Positions 1 to 5,235 of a stretch of 5,235 nucleotides of DNA are shown here, one piece after another. The stretch's first letter is position 1; each line of letters opens with the position of its first letter. The stretch is from assembly GCA_017447325.1 (NCBI GenBank), contig JAFSNU010000207.1, positions 1 through 5,235 on the forward strand, read 5' to 3'. The notes beneath the pieces are model-generated. The model was not told the DNA's origin. It searched no databases and saw only the letters and a list, made by a program, of their open reading frames with translations. The DNA comes from Synergistaceae bacterium (lineage in GTDB: Bacteria > Synergistota > Synergistia > Synergistales > Aminobacteriaceae). A program made the translations under genes and the position numbers.

Positions 1-2
1 TG

Positions 3-1115
3 AAAACGTGTGACATGCTGGACTTTTCGCGGGTTAGCTTTGATAAGGCACTGAGATTAAACGTTGAGAGCAATAGCAGCGAGTTCTGGGGAAAGTATAA
101 ATTAATAAAATTGGGCGATATTGCAAGCGTACAAAAGGGAACTGCTATTACAAGTTCGGATGCCGTTCCAGGGGCGTATAAAGTCGTTGCGGGCGGAAAG
201 GATTACGCTTATATTCATAATGAATATAACAGGGACGAAAATATAATTACGATAAGTGCTTCTGGAGCAAATGCTGGCTTCGTAAATTATTGGAGCGAAA
301 AAATTTTTGCGTCCGACTGCACGACTGTACGCGGCCAAGACGTCACAGCTACAAAATTTATTTATTATTATTTAAAGTCAAATCAAGAAAATATAATTAA
401 CAATTTACAAAAAGGTGCTGCACAGCCTCACGTTTACCCTGAAGATATAAAAGTTCTTCCCGTTCCCGTTCCGCCGCTTGAAGTTCAAGAGCAAATCGTA
501 GCCGAATGCGAGCAGGTCGAAGAGCAGCGCACAAGCTTGAGCAAACTTATTGAGAATTTACGAGGCGAGATTGAAAAGATAGTTAGAGAAGAGAGCGGAA
601 AGTATTTAAATTCAACGCTCATTTTAGAAGATATGCTTGTGCCAATTAATGGAGGTAATATTAAAATTCCAAAGGAAGATATATTAAAACGAGGGAACAT
701 TCCTGTTATTACACAAGAAAGCGGAATTTTAATTTCAGGTTACACAGAAAATTTAGAAACAATTAAGGATTTGCCTTTGATAGTTTTTGGGGATCATACT
801 TGTGTATTTAAACATGTAGATTTTGAATTTATTCGCGGAGCTGACGGCACGCAATTATTAAAATTTGACAGCTCTAAGATTAATATAAAATATGCATATT
901 ACTATCTCAATACGATTAACATTACTAATAAAGACAAGTACGAACGACATATGAAATATTTAAAACTGGTCTCTGTCCCGGTTCCGCCGCTTGACGTTCA
1001 GCAAAAACTTGTCGTGCAGGTCGAGCAGCTCGAGGCAAAGATAGCTCATGCAGAAGCTAATTTAAAAATCTTAGCCGGCAAGTACGCGAGTATATTAAAT
1101 AATTATTTGAATTAA
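3..1115 (+). CDS. hsdS: Type I restriction-modification specificity subunit S (5' end probably outside the window)
   Basis: This is the DNA-recognition subunit of a type I restriction-modification enzyme, which directs the HsdM methylase and HsdR nuclease to a two-part target. Counting from the ATG at 15, target-recognition domain 1 covers about residues 28-150 and opens with KLGDIASVQKG. A conserved helix follows (146-200, with VPVPPLEVQEQIV and a Glu/Gln-rich stretch). Target-recognition domain 2 covers about 200-318. A second conserved helix (319-353) repeats VPVPPLDVQQKLV. Two domains and two helices make a complete specificity body. The ATG at 15 has no Shine-Dalgarno before it and the frame is open to the left edge (codons from position 3 read KTCD). 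MLDFSRVSFDKALRLN looks like a continuation, perhaps of a longer N-terminus or an HsdM fusion, so I treat the gene as 5'-partial. hsdM and hsdR are not in view. The function is confident; the start is not. Confidence 0.9.
   Translation, partial: KTCDMLDFSRVSFDKALRLNVESNSSEFWGKYKLIKLGDIASVQKGTAITSSDAVPGAYKVVAGGKDYAYIHNEYNRDENIITISASGANAGFVNYWSEKIFASDCTTVRGQDVTATKFIYYYLKSNQENIINNLQKGAAQPHVYPEDIKVLPVPVPPLEVQEQIVAECEQVEEQRTSLSKLIENLRGEIEKIVREESGKYLNSTLILEDMLVPINGGNIKIPKEDILKRGNIPVITQESGILISGYTENLETIKDLPLIVFGDHTCVFKHVDFEFIRGADGTQLLKFDSSKINIKYAYYYLNTINITNKDKYERHMKYLKLVSVPVPPLDVQQKLVVQVEQLEAKIAHAEANLKILAGKYASILNNYLN
468..487 (+). repeat. Direct repeat, copy 1, in the central conserved region of hsdS
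   Basis: This 20-bp segment encodes VPPLEVQ at the end of target-recognition domain 1. It matches 981-1000 at 19 of 20 positions, differing by one base (GAA against GAC). Duplicate conserved segments at the two domain boundaries are normal for HsdS and are known sites for recombination that exchanges recognition domains. Confidence 0.75.
981..1000 (+). repeat. Direct repeat, copy 2, in the C-terminal conserved region of hsdS
   Basis: This is the partner of 468-487, encoding VPPLDVQ at the end of target-recognition domain 2. The two copies lie 513 bp apart, an exact multiple of three, so recombination between them would remove domain 2 and keep the reading frame. Confidence 0.75.
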
Positions 1116-1144
1116 ATTAAAAATATTAAAAAATATTTAAATAG

Positions 1145-1150
1145 TATAAT
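1145..1150 (+). promoter_or_regulatory. Candidate -10 box for the exported TPR gene
   Basis: A perfect TATAAT stands 55 bp before the ATG at 1206, in the A/T spacer after hsdS. No TTGACA-like -35 box lies 16-18 bp upstream; that stretch is only A and T. In such AT-rich DNA a chance match is easy, so the call is tentative. It would give the TPR gene its own transcript. Confidence 0.35.
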
Positions 1151-1187
1151 AAAGCTAAATTAATTTAAAATTTTTAATTTTAAGCGA

Positions 1188-1195
1188 GAAAGGGG
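1188..1195 (+). promoter_or_regulatory. Ribosome binding site of the TPR gene
   Basis: GAAAGGGG ends 10 bases before the ATG at 1206 and is the only purine-rich G run in the A/T spacer. It supports that start, as does the well-formed signal peptide that begins there. Confidence 0.7.
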
Positions 1196-1205
1196 CTTAA
1201 TAAAA

Positions 1206-3104
1206 ATGCTAAAGCTGAAGAGCTTTATACTTGCTTTATTAATTGCTTTATTTATAAGCGGCGCAAGCTTTGCGGCAAATCCTAATATTATCCAGACGAG
1301 CGAGCCTCATGTCGGCGAAGAATTTATATTGTCTGTAGATCCGTCAGAAATTCCAAATGGCGGCGAGCTTGAATGGGGATTTATTCAAGGCAGCGAGAAC
1401 GTAAATGCAATGCGTTTGAGATCGGGAGGCCGTCAGCTGGTTTTTACGCCGATTAATTCAAAACCTATTGAAGTCACGGCGGCGTTTAGAGATTCTAACG
1501 GAAATTTGGCAGGAAGCTCTAACATAATTATTAACGCGAAAGAATTTAATATTGAAATAAGCGTTATAAACGACGAGCCGGTGACGCTCTGGGACTCGGC
1601 GGAGAGAGCTGAGATCGAGAGCAGCGCGTTGTTAACTCAAAGGCCGATTAAGCTGCAGGCTAAATTAAGCCCCGAGTTTAAAGGCGGACATAATTTTAAA
1701 TGGACTTGCGACGCCGCGACTGTTATAAAAGATGATAATAATAGCAATGAAATTTTTATAATTAGAAGCCAGACCGGCGACAGCGAAGTTTATATCAGCG
1801 CGTTTAATGAGGCCGGCGTGAAGCTTGGTTCAGGCTCTAAAGTTATAGCTGTTAATCTTCCGCTTGAAGTTTATGAAGAGTCTGAACGCCGCAAGCAAGC
1901 TTGGTTCGACTGGCAGAACGCGCAGAATTTATGGAACGAGGGCAGCTATTCTGAAGCAGTAGAGCTTGGCAAAAAAGCTTTGGCGAACGCGCCGCGCGAT
2001 CCTGATATTGAGAACGGCTTTAAGGCCATGGCCGCGAATTACTCGCGTTATACACGAGGCGTTGAGCTCAGAGCAAGAGCTAAAGACTTACAGAATAAAT
2101 CACAGTTTGCCGAGGCGCTTCAGAGCATGAGACGCGCTCAGGTTATATGGCCGCAGGATGAAAATTTAAGCGAGATAAGCAAGCTTGAGAAAATAGTCGA
2201 TGAGATTAGAGTTAAGCAGCAGAATGCCCAGTGGCTCCGCGAGACCGCAAGCGCGTATGATCAAGAGGGCATGTTTGACGAGGCTTTAGAGTATTATTTA
2301 AAATCGCTTGAAATTGTCTCGAGCGATGCTGTTAATAATAGAATAGCTAAAATTAAAGAGCGTTTAATTAAAATCGCCGACGCGGATAAATATGCAAGCG
2401 AAGGCAGCGCGCTTGAACGTGACGGCAAGCTTCAGGAAGCTATAAATAATTACACGGCAAGCATCGTTAGCAACCCGGACAATGCGTTAAAGCAGCATAT
2501 CGAAGAACTTCAGCGGGTGATGACAAGGCGCGAGCGTCAGGCGCAGCTTTTATATAAAGAAGCGTCGGACTTGCAGCGCAAGGGCAACGCTGCGGACGCT
2601 TTATTACGCTATAAAGAGAGCCAGGCGATCTGGGAGATGCCGGAGGTCGCGAGAAGAATTAGAGATTTAGAGCGCAATGTGAAGAACGATAAGCCGTTAA
2701 GAAATCCGGAAGACTTTGGAATAGGCACTCAGGCCGATGCCGCGAGAATTATTAAAGACGCCGACGCGTTATATTTGCAAAGGCAGGACGAGAAGGCCGC
2801 CGCACTTTATCGCAAGGCTTTAGCGATCGCGCCTAATGATGAGTTAAGAGCTTGGATAACGCAGCTTGAAGATAAAATTAGAGAACGCCGCGCAGCTCAG
2901 GCAGCCAACGCGCAGATTAAAGCGGCAAACGCTTTGTTTAAGGCCGGAAAGATTCCGGAGGCCGCAGCTAAGTATCGTGAAGCTTTAGCGGCGCATCCTA
3001 ATCCTGAAGTTGAAGCGTTTATGAAAGCTAACGGAATAAGCTTGACGCAAGAGCCGCAGCAGCCGGCTAATAATGCTCAGCCTAATAATCCGCGCAGACG
3101 TTAA
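1206..3104 (+). CDS. Exported Ig-like and TPR-repeat protein, function unknown
   Basis: I do not recognise a named family. The 632-residue product starts with a signal peptide (residues 1-23: Lys at 3 and 5, a hydrophobic core, then SFA|AN), so it should cross the inner membrane. Residues 27-113 and 114-217 look like two beta-sandwich, Ig- or PKD-like domains (for example FKWTCDA and EVYISAFNEAG). Seven TPR-like units follow, starting near 232, 287, 342, 392, 446, 512 and 566. Each carries the pattern A..L...G...EAL..Y..AL...P, and most have an extra charged helix, giving a period near 54 instead of 34. The tail (613-632) is rich in Gln, Asn and Pro and ends in RRR. TPR arrays bind proteins, so a periplasmic or surface scaffold role is an inference. 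I see no lipobox, transmembrane segment after the signal, or catalytic motif. The start has a good ribosome site, and a strong terminator follows the stop. Confidence 0.88.
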   Translation: MLKLKSFILALLIALFISGASFAANPNIIQTSEPHVGEEFILSVDPSEIPNGGELEWGFIQGSENVNAMRLRSGGRQLVFTPINSKPIEVTAAFRDSNGNLAGSSNIIINAKEFNIEISVINDEPVTLWDSAERAEIESSALLTQRPIKLQAKLSPEFKGGHNFKWTCDAATVIKDDNNSNEIFIIRSQTGDSEVYISAFNEAGVKLGSGSKVIAVNLPLEVYEESERRKQAWFDWQNAQNLWNEGSYSEAVELGKKALANAPRDPDIENGFKAMAANYSRYTRGVELRARAKDLQNKSQFAEALQSMRRAQVIWPQDENLSEISKLEKIVDEIRVKQQNAQWLRETASAYDQEGMFDEALEYYLKSLEIVSSDAVNNRIAKIKERLIKIADADKYASEGSALERDGKLQEAINNYTASIVSNPDNALKQHIEELQRVMTRRERQAQLLYKEASDLQRKGNAADALLRYKESQAIWEMPEVARRIRDLERNVKNDKPLRNPEDFGIGTQADAARIIKDADALYLQRQDEKAAALYRKALAIAPNDELRAWITQLEDKIRERRAAQAANAQIKAANALFKAGKIPEAAAKYREALAAHPNPEVEAFMKANGISLTQEPQQPANNAQPNNPRRR

Positions 3105-3138
3105 GAAATAAAGTTTATAAATTTAATTAATTAAAATT

Positions 3139-3174
3139 AAATCTCTTGAGCTATAACACGCTCAAGAGATTTTT
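3139..3174. terminator. Intrinsic terminator between convergent genes, probably bidirectional
   Basis: AAATCTCTTGAGC (3139-3151) pairs perfectly with 3160-3172 to form a 13-bp stem with an 8-base loop. On the plus strand the stem runs into TTTTTATT, ending the TPR transcript 35 bp after its stop. On the minus strand the stem lies 20 bp past the coiled-coil gene's stop at 3192 and is followed by AATTTTAATT, a weaker U-rich tract. One hairpin can therefore serve both genes. Confidence 0.9.
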
Positions 3175-3191
3175 ATTAATTTATTTTATTG

Positions 3192-3671
3192 CTATTTTAA
3201 GAAGTATTGAATTAGTGCAGTTATAACAGTCACAATTAAACTCACCAACATAATCAAGCGATTTTGATCATGCTTGATGTCCTGCCTTAAATCTTCAATG
3301 CGAGTCCCCATGTCGTCAATGCGAGTGTTAGTTTGATTCATTGCAACAGTCAAAGTATCAAAATATCCCTCAAGCTTTTGGTCAAGAACTTTAACGCTCG
3401 TTTCAACGCTGCTTATTTTTTCCGTGAGTTCGTTTCTAACGCCGTCGATTTTGTCATTAAGCTCTTTTCGCGTGTCGGTCAGCTCTTTTCGCGTGTCATT
3501 AAGCTCGCTTCGCGTAACGCGAAGTTCGACTCGCACGTCATCGATTTTATCACTATTATTATTAATGAGCTGCTCTAAACGTCTTATATCAGAATTATAA
3601 ACATCCATGCGTACATACTTTTCTTCAGCATATCTATATTTATATACAGATTCTCTAATTGCCCCGGCCAT
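3192..3671 (-). CDS. Small coiled-coil protein with a C-terminal membrane anchor, function unknown
   Basis: This 159-residue protein has three parts. A charged head (1-39) contains RE...YKY, KYVR and YNSDIRRLEQLINNN. A long coiled coil (about 40-138) includes four near-identical heptads ending in EL (44-71), then a stretch with paired NTRIDDMGTRIEDL-type heptads. One hydrophobic helix (139-158, LIMLVSLIVTVITALIQYFL) ends in Lys. It has no signal peptide, so a C-terminally anchored, mostly cytoplasmic rod is likely. The shape resembles Borrelia Bdr proteins and phage XhlA-type proteins, but that likeness is in architecture only and I assign no function. The start at 3671 is set by GGGAGG 9 bases upstream. 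A broken paralogue lies directly upstream on the same strand. No phage or secretion gene is nearby to suggest a role. Confidence 0.8.
   Translation of the reverse strand: MAGAIRESVYKYRYAEEKYVRMDVYNSDIRRLEQLINNNSDKIDDVRVELRVTRSELNDTRKELTDTRKELNDKIDGVRNELTEKISSVETSVKVLDQKLEGYFDTLTVAMNQTNTRIDDMGTRIEDLRQDIKHDQNRLIMLVSLIVTVITALIQYFLK
3460..3543 (-). repeat. Four tandem 21-bp repeats encoding heptads
   Basis: Copies start at 3460, 3481, 3502 and 3523 on the plus-strand numbering. The first two share a 17-base identity, AGCTCTTTTCGCGTGTC; the third and fourth have drifted. Each unit encodes one coiled-coil heptad (NDTRKEL and variants, residues 44-71). Being 21 bp, gain or loss of a unit keeps the frame and changes the rod length by one heptad. 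Confidence 0.85.
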
Positions 3672-3680
3672 GATTTCATG

Positions 3681-3686
3681 CCTCCC
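3681..3686 (-). promoter_or_regulatory. Ribosome binding site of the small coiled-coil gene
   Basis: On the minus strand this reads GGGAGG, 9 bases before the ATG at 3671. Another ATG at 3679-3677 lies between but is out of frame and too close to the site, so 3671 is the better start. Confidence 0.75.
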
Positions 3687-3725
3687 TGTTTTTATAATTT
3701 AGCTTACAACGTAATCGTCTTGTAT

Positions 3726-4012
3726 TTATTTATTCCTAAGCTCGTTTCTAAATTTATAAATCTCGTCTTTAAGCTCGTTCTTAAATTTATACATTTCGTT
3801 TCTAATCTCGTTTTTAAAGTTATAGATTTCATCTCTCAGCTCGTTTCTAATCTCGGCTACCAGCTTCTCGTTATCAAGCCTAAGCTCAAGCTGATTGTTA
3901 TTAATAAGCAGCTCTAAACGCTTTATGTCAGTATTATAAAAATTTAGGCCACATACTGCTCGTTTTCGTCATATTTATACGCTGCTTCTCGTTCTCTCAC
4001 TGCCTCGGCCAT
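3726..4012 (-). pseudogene. Frameshifted paralogue of the small coiled-coil gene
   Basis: From the ATG at 4012 the frame reads MAEAVREREAAYKYDENEQ then YVA and stops at TAA (3946-3944). Shifted by one base, the same strand goes on FYNTDIKRLELLINNN, matching YNSDIRRLEQLINNN of the intact neighbour, and runs to a stop at 3728-3726. Between QYV or KYV and YN the intact gene has one more base, so a single-base deletion near the AAATTTTT run explains the break. The joined product would be about 95 residues. It has the shared head followed by three and a half 11-residue repeats, but lacks the distal coil and membrane helix of its neighbour. A good ribosome site (GAGGAA) still precedes the ATG. The decay could be recent, or the missing base could be an assembly error, in which case this is a short live gene. 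Programmed frameshifting is unlikely because the stop comes before the slippery-looking run. Confidence 0.8.
3729..3845 (-). repeat. Tandem 33-bp repeats encoding 11-residue units
   Basis: Three full copies (3845-3813, 3812-3780, 3779-3747) and a partial fourth (3746-3729) encode NELRDEIYNFK, NEIRNEMYKFK, NELKDEIYKFR and NELRNK. An 11-residue period with hydrophobic residues at fixed places is a hendecad coiled coil. The copies keep the pattern with third-base and conservative changes, so the array evolved as coding sequence. Confidence 0.85.
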
Positions 4013-4022
4013 GATCTATCAC

Positions 4023-4051
4023 TTCCTCTATATAATATATAAAATATTATA
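4023..4051 (-). promoter_or_regulatory. Ribosome site and possible -10 box of the broken paralogue
   Basis: On the minus strand GAGGAA (4028-4023) sits 10 bases before the ATG at 4012, and TATAAT (4051-4046) lies further upstream. No -35 box is recognisable, and the spacer before it is only 53 bp from the glycosyltransferase stop. Read-through from that gene is therefore an alternative source of transcript. The -10 call is weak; the ribosome site is more secure. Confidence 0.4.
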
Positions 4052-4065
4052 CAGCATAAAAATTT

Positions 4066-5148
4066 TTAAATCCCGGTTAGTGCGTGAAGCTTCATTCTCG
4101 CATTTAAATAAAATTCATAAAGTCTCGGGGCTTTAGCAGCAAGCAAAAAATAAACGCGAGTCTTAAAATTATAAATTTTTGATGAATAATAAAGCTCACG
4201 GCCTTGACGCTTTAATTCTAAAATTAATTTATTGCAGTCAGTAAGCATTAATTGCGCCGTATGCTTTAAAATTTCATTGCGTTCGCTGCTATTAATATTT
4301 AAATTTAAATAGCTAGTGAAAATTGCGTTAATAAAATCTATTCGGCGCGATAAAATCTCCGGCAGGAACTCTGGAAAATTATTTACCGTAAAGTTTACCG
4401 TAAGCTCGCTTGTCTTAGTAATCGTATCGCGGCGGCTTTTGCTCTGAAAAGGTATGTGCGATATATTGGACGGATTTTTTAAATAATAATAAAATACTTT
4501 ATCTATTGTCATAAATTTTTGAGTCTTAGCGAACAACTGAGCCGATACGTAATAATCTTCAGTCATCTTTAAATCCGGCCAGTCTATGCCGTCAAATAAA
4601 ATGCGCTTATAAACTTTGTCCCATAAATTCCAAGCCGGGCTATCGTTCTTAATATAATACGCGAAAGAATCATGAGTGTTATCTGACTCAAATTTCTTTG
4701 GTTTATCCTCTGAGATAATCTCTCCGGTCGGAGTTACTAAATAAAATCCAAAGCGCACTGACTGGCAATTATTATTTTCCAAAACTTTTATAGCGTACTC
4801 GTAGGCGTTGGCATCTATATAATCATCTGAGTCAATAAAAGCGACGTACTCGCCGCTTGCAATGCTTAATGCGTGTTCGCGCGTCTTGCTCGTGCCTCTA
4901 TTCTCCTGACGAATTACTTTAATATTATTAAATTTACTCGCGAGTTCATCGCAGATTTGCGGCGTGCTGTCTTTCGATCCGTCGTCGACTAATATAATCT
5001 CAAGATTTTTATAAGTCTGATTTACAACGCTCTCGACGCACTTAACTAAAAATTTTTCGGCGTTATAGGCCGGAATGATGACGCTTAATAATTTTTGCGC
5101 ATAGTTTCGCCCTGAGCCCAGAACCCTGAGCCCTGAACCCTGAGCCAT
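4066..5148 (-). CDS. Family 2 (GT-A fold) glycosyltransferase, start uncertain
   Basis: The enzyme should move a sugar from a nucleotide-sugar donor onto a growing cell-surface glycan, on the cytoplasmic side. Numbered from the ATG at 5148, it shows SVIIPAYN (22-29), LVDDGS (53-58), NRGTSKTRE (83-91), SGEYVAFIDSDDYI with the metal-binding DSD (106-108), WNLWDKVYK (173-181) and TED (196-198), the expected catalytic-base region. The 360-residue length fits enzymes of the capsule or lipopolysaccharide type. Acceptor and sugar cannot be told. The first 14 or so residues are Gly/Ser-rich and are encoded by a 7-bp tandem repeat, so they are not native family sequence. The ATG at 5148 overlaps a promoter -10 box and has no ribosome site at the right distance. 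A better-placed ATG at 5102 is one base out of frame. No other in-frame ATG, GTG or TTG precedes the catalytic motifs; only CTG at 5121 does. The domain is intact; whether it is translated is open. Confidence 0.9.
   Translation of the reverse strand: MAQGSGLRVLGSGRNYAQKLLSVIIPAYNAEKFLVKCVESVVNQTYKNLEIILVDDGSKDSTPQICDELASKFNNIKVIRQENRGTSKTREHALSIASGEYVAFIDSDDYIDANAYEYAIKVLENNNCQSVRFGFYLVTPTGEIISEDKPKKFESDNTHDSFAYYIKNDSPAWNLWDKVYKRILFDGIDWPDLKMTEDYYVSAQLFAKTQKFMTIDKVFYYYLKNPSNISHIPFQSKSRRDTITKTSELTVNFTVNNFPEFLPEILSRRIDFINAIFTSYLNLNINSSERNEILKHTAQLMLTDCNKLILELKRQGRELYYSSKIYNFKTRVYFLLAAKAPRLYEFYLNARMKLHALTGI
5100..5113 (-). promoter_or_regulatory. Alternative ribosome site and ATG, one base out of frame with the glycosyltransferase
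   Basis: AGGG (5113-5110), supplied by the last 7-bp repeat, lies 7 bases before an ATG at 5102-5100. As written, that ATG opens MRKNY and then a stop. One extra A in the A5 run (5096-5092) would make it MRKKLLSVIIPAYN, a typical family 2 N-terminus in the correct frame. Confidence 0.5.
5110..5146. repeat. Telomere-like 7-bp tandem repeat at the 5' end of the glycosyltransferase
   Basis: Five exact 7-base units occupy 5111-5145, with edges matching the pattern. On the coding strand they read GCTCAGG, GTTCAGG, GCTCAGG, GTTCTGG, GCTCAGG, alternating C and T at the second base, so the array also has a 14-bp period. It is strikingly GC-rich against flanks of A/T. Seven is not a multiple of three, so a change in copy number would shift any frame begun upstream. 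Confidence 0.9.
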
Positions 5149-5176
5149 TATACAAATTTAAATTATTCAAAGTCAA
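5147..5176 (-). promoter_or_regulatory. Promoter for the glycosyltransferase, overlapping the longest-ORF start codon
   Basis: On the minus strand TTGACT (5176-5171) is followed, after 18 bases, by a perfect TATAAT (5152-5147). This is the best promoter match in the window. The last two bases of the -10 box are the A and T of the ATG at 5148. Transcription should start about 7 bases further on, near 5140, within the 7-bp repeats, leaving that ATG outside the messenger RNA. Confidence 0.6.
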
Positions 5177-5186
5177 TCCCTCGTTT

Positions 5187-5235
5187 TGCTTAATTAAATT
5201 TTAAATTTAAAATTAATAAATTTTTACATTAAGCA
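5187..5235. repeat. Inverted repeat around an A/T palindrome at the right edge
   Basis: TGCTTAAT (5187-5194) and ATTAAGCA (5228-5235) are perfect reverse complements. They enclose an 18-bp A/T palindrome at 5197-5214. The arms may continue past the window. No T-run follows on either visible side, so I do not call a terminator. Much of the match is low-complexity sequence. Confidence 0.35.

Noticed and set aside
102..338. 78-residue minus-strand ORF
   Set aside because: It lies wholly inside hsdS on the opposite strand, has no ribosome site or family features, and is a shadow of the real frame.
485..700. 71-residue minus-strand ORF
   Set aside because: It is antisense to the conserved HsdS helix; its Ser/Ile-rich composition is the mirror of Glu/Lys-rich coding sequence.
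1121..1138. 7-bp A/T inverted repeat after hsdS as a terminator
   Set aside because: The stem is only A/T pairs and is not followed by a T-run, so it is too weak to call.
3333..3578. 81-residue plus-strand ORF
   Set aside because: It is antisense to the 21-bp repeats of the intact coiled-coil gene and has no independent support.
3460..3845. CRISPR-like array
   Set aside because: The 21-bp and 33-bp repeats are head-to-tail without unique spacers and keep a coding frame, so they are coiled-coil repeats.
3678..3917. 79-residue plus-strand ORF with repeated FI/LV segments
   Set aside because: It is antisense to the 33-bp repeats of the broken paralogue. Its apparent hydrophobic repeats are the complement of the NEL..EIY.F units.
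3940..3952. Programmed -1 frameshifting in the broken paralogue (A AAT TTT run)
   Set aside because: The zero-frame TAA comes before the slippery-looking run, so ribosomes would stop before reaching it. A lost base explains the data better.
4031..4051. 8-bp A/T inverted repeat between the glycosyltransferase and the broken paralogue
   Set aside because: It contains only A and T and includes the possible -10 box, so it is likely a by-product of composition.

Overview
The window comes from an AT-rich bacterial chromosome. Spacers are almost pure A/T, while the coding DNA keeps many GCG, CGC and GAG codons. A cleavable signal peptide, a sugar-transferring enzyme and a type I restriction subunit fit a bacterium with a complex envelope. 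I cannot fix the phylum from sequence alone; a gut-type Synergistota or similar lineage is only a guess.

Layout, left to right. (1) A plus-strand type I restriction-modification specificity subunit (HsdS) fills 1-1115; its frame is still open at the left edge, so its true start probably lies outside. (2) After a 90-bp A/T spacer with a good -10 box and a ribosome binding site comes a 632-residue exported protein (1206-3104), with two probable Ig-like domains followed by seven TPR-type units. (3) A 13-bp hairpin terminator (3139-3174) separates it from a convergent minus-strand gene (3192-3671) for a small coiled-coil protein with a C-terminal membrane anchor. (4) Just upstream of that gene, on the same strand, is a broken paralogue (3726-4012). 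It shares the ~39-residue head, has one base missing near codon 22, and carries an 11-residue repeat in place of the intact copy's 7-residue repeat. (5) A minus-strand family 2 glycosyltransferase (4066-5148) ends 53 bp before the broken paralogue.

The most interesting spot is the 5' end of the glycosyltransferase. Five tandem 7-bp units (GYTCWGG on the coding strand) lie between the longest-ORF ATG and the catalytic domain. A good promoter (TTGACT, 18 bp, TATAAT) has a -10 box overlapping that ATG, so the ATG would probably not be in the transcript. A second ATG, with a well-spaced AGGG supplied by the last repeat unit, is out of frame by one base at an A5 run. With six A's it would give a textbook family 2 N-terminus. 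The gene may therefore be switched off or slippage-dependent, or the assembly may lack a base here.

The genes do not form one obvious pathway. The region reads as accessory DNA: a restriction specificity gene, an envelope glycosyltransferase and a duplicating, repeat-bearing small-protein family beside one long exported scaffold protein. I see no RNA gene, CRISPR array, insertion sequence or complete undescribed multi-gene system.
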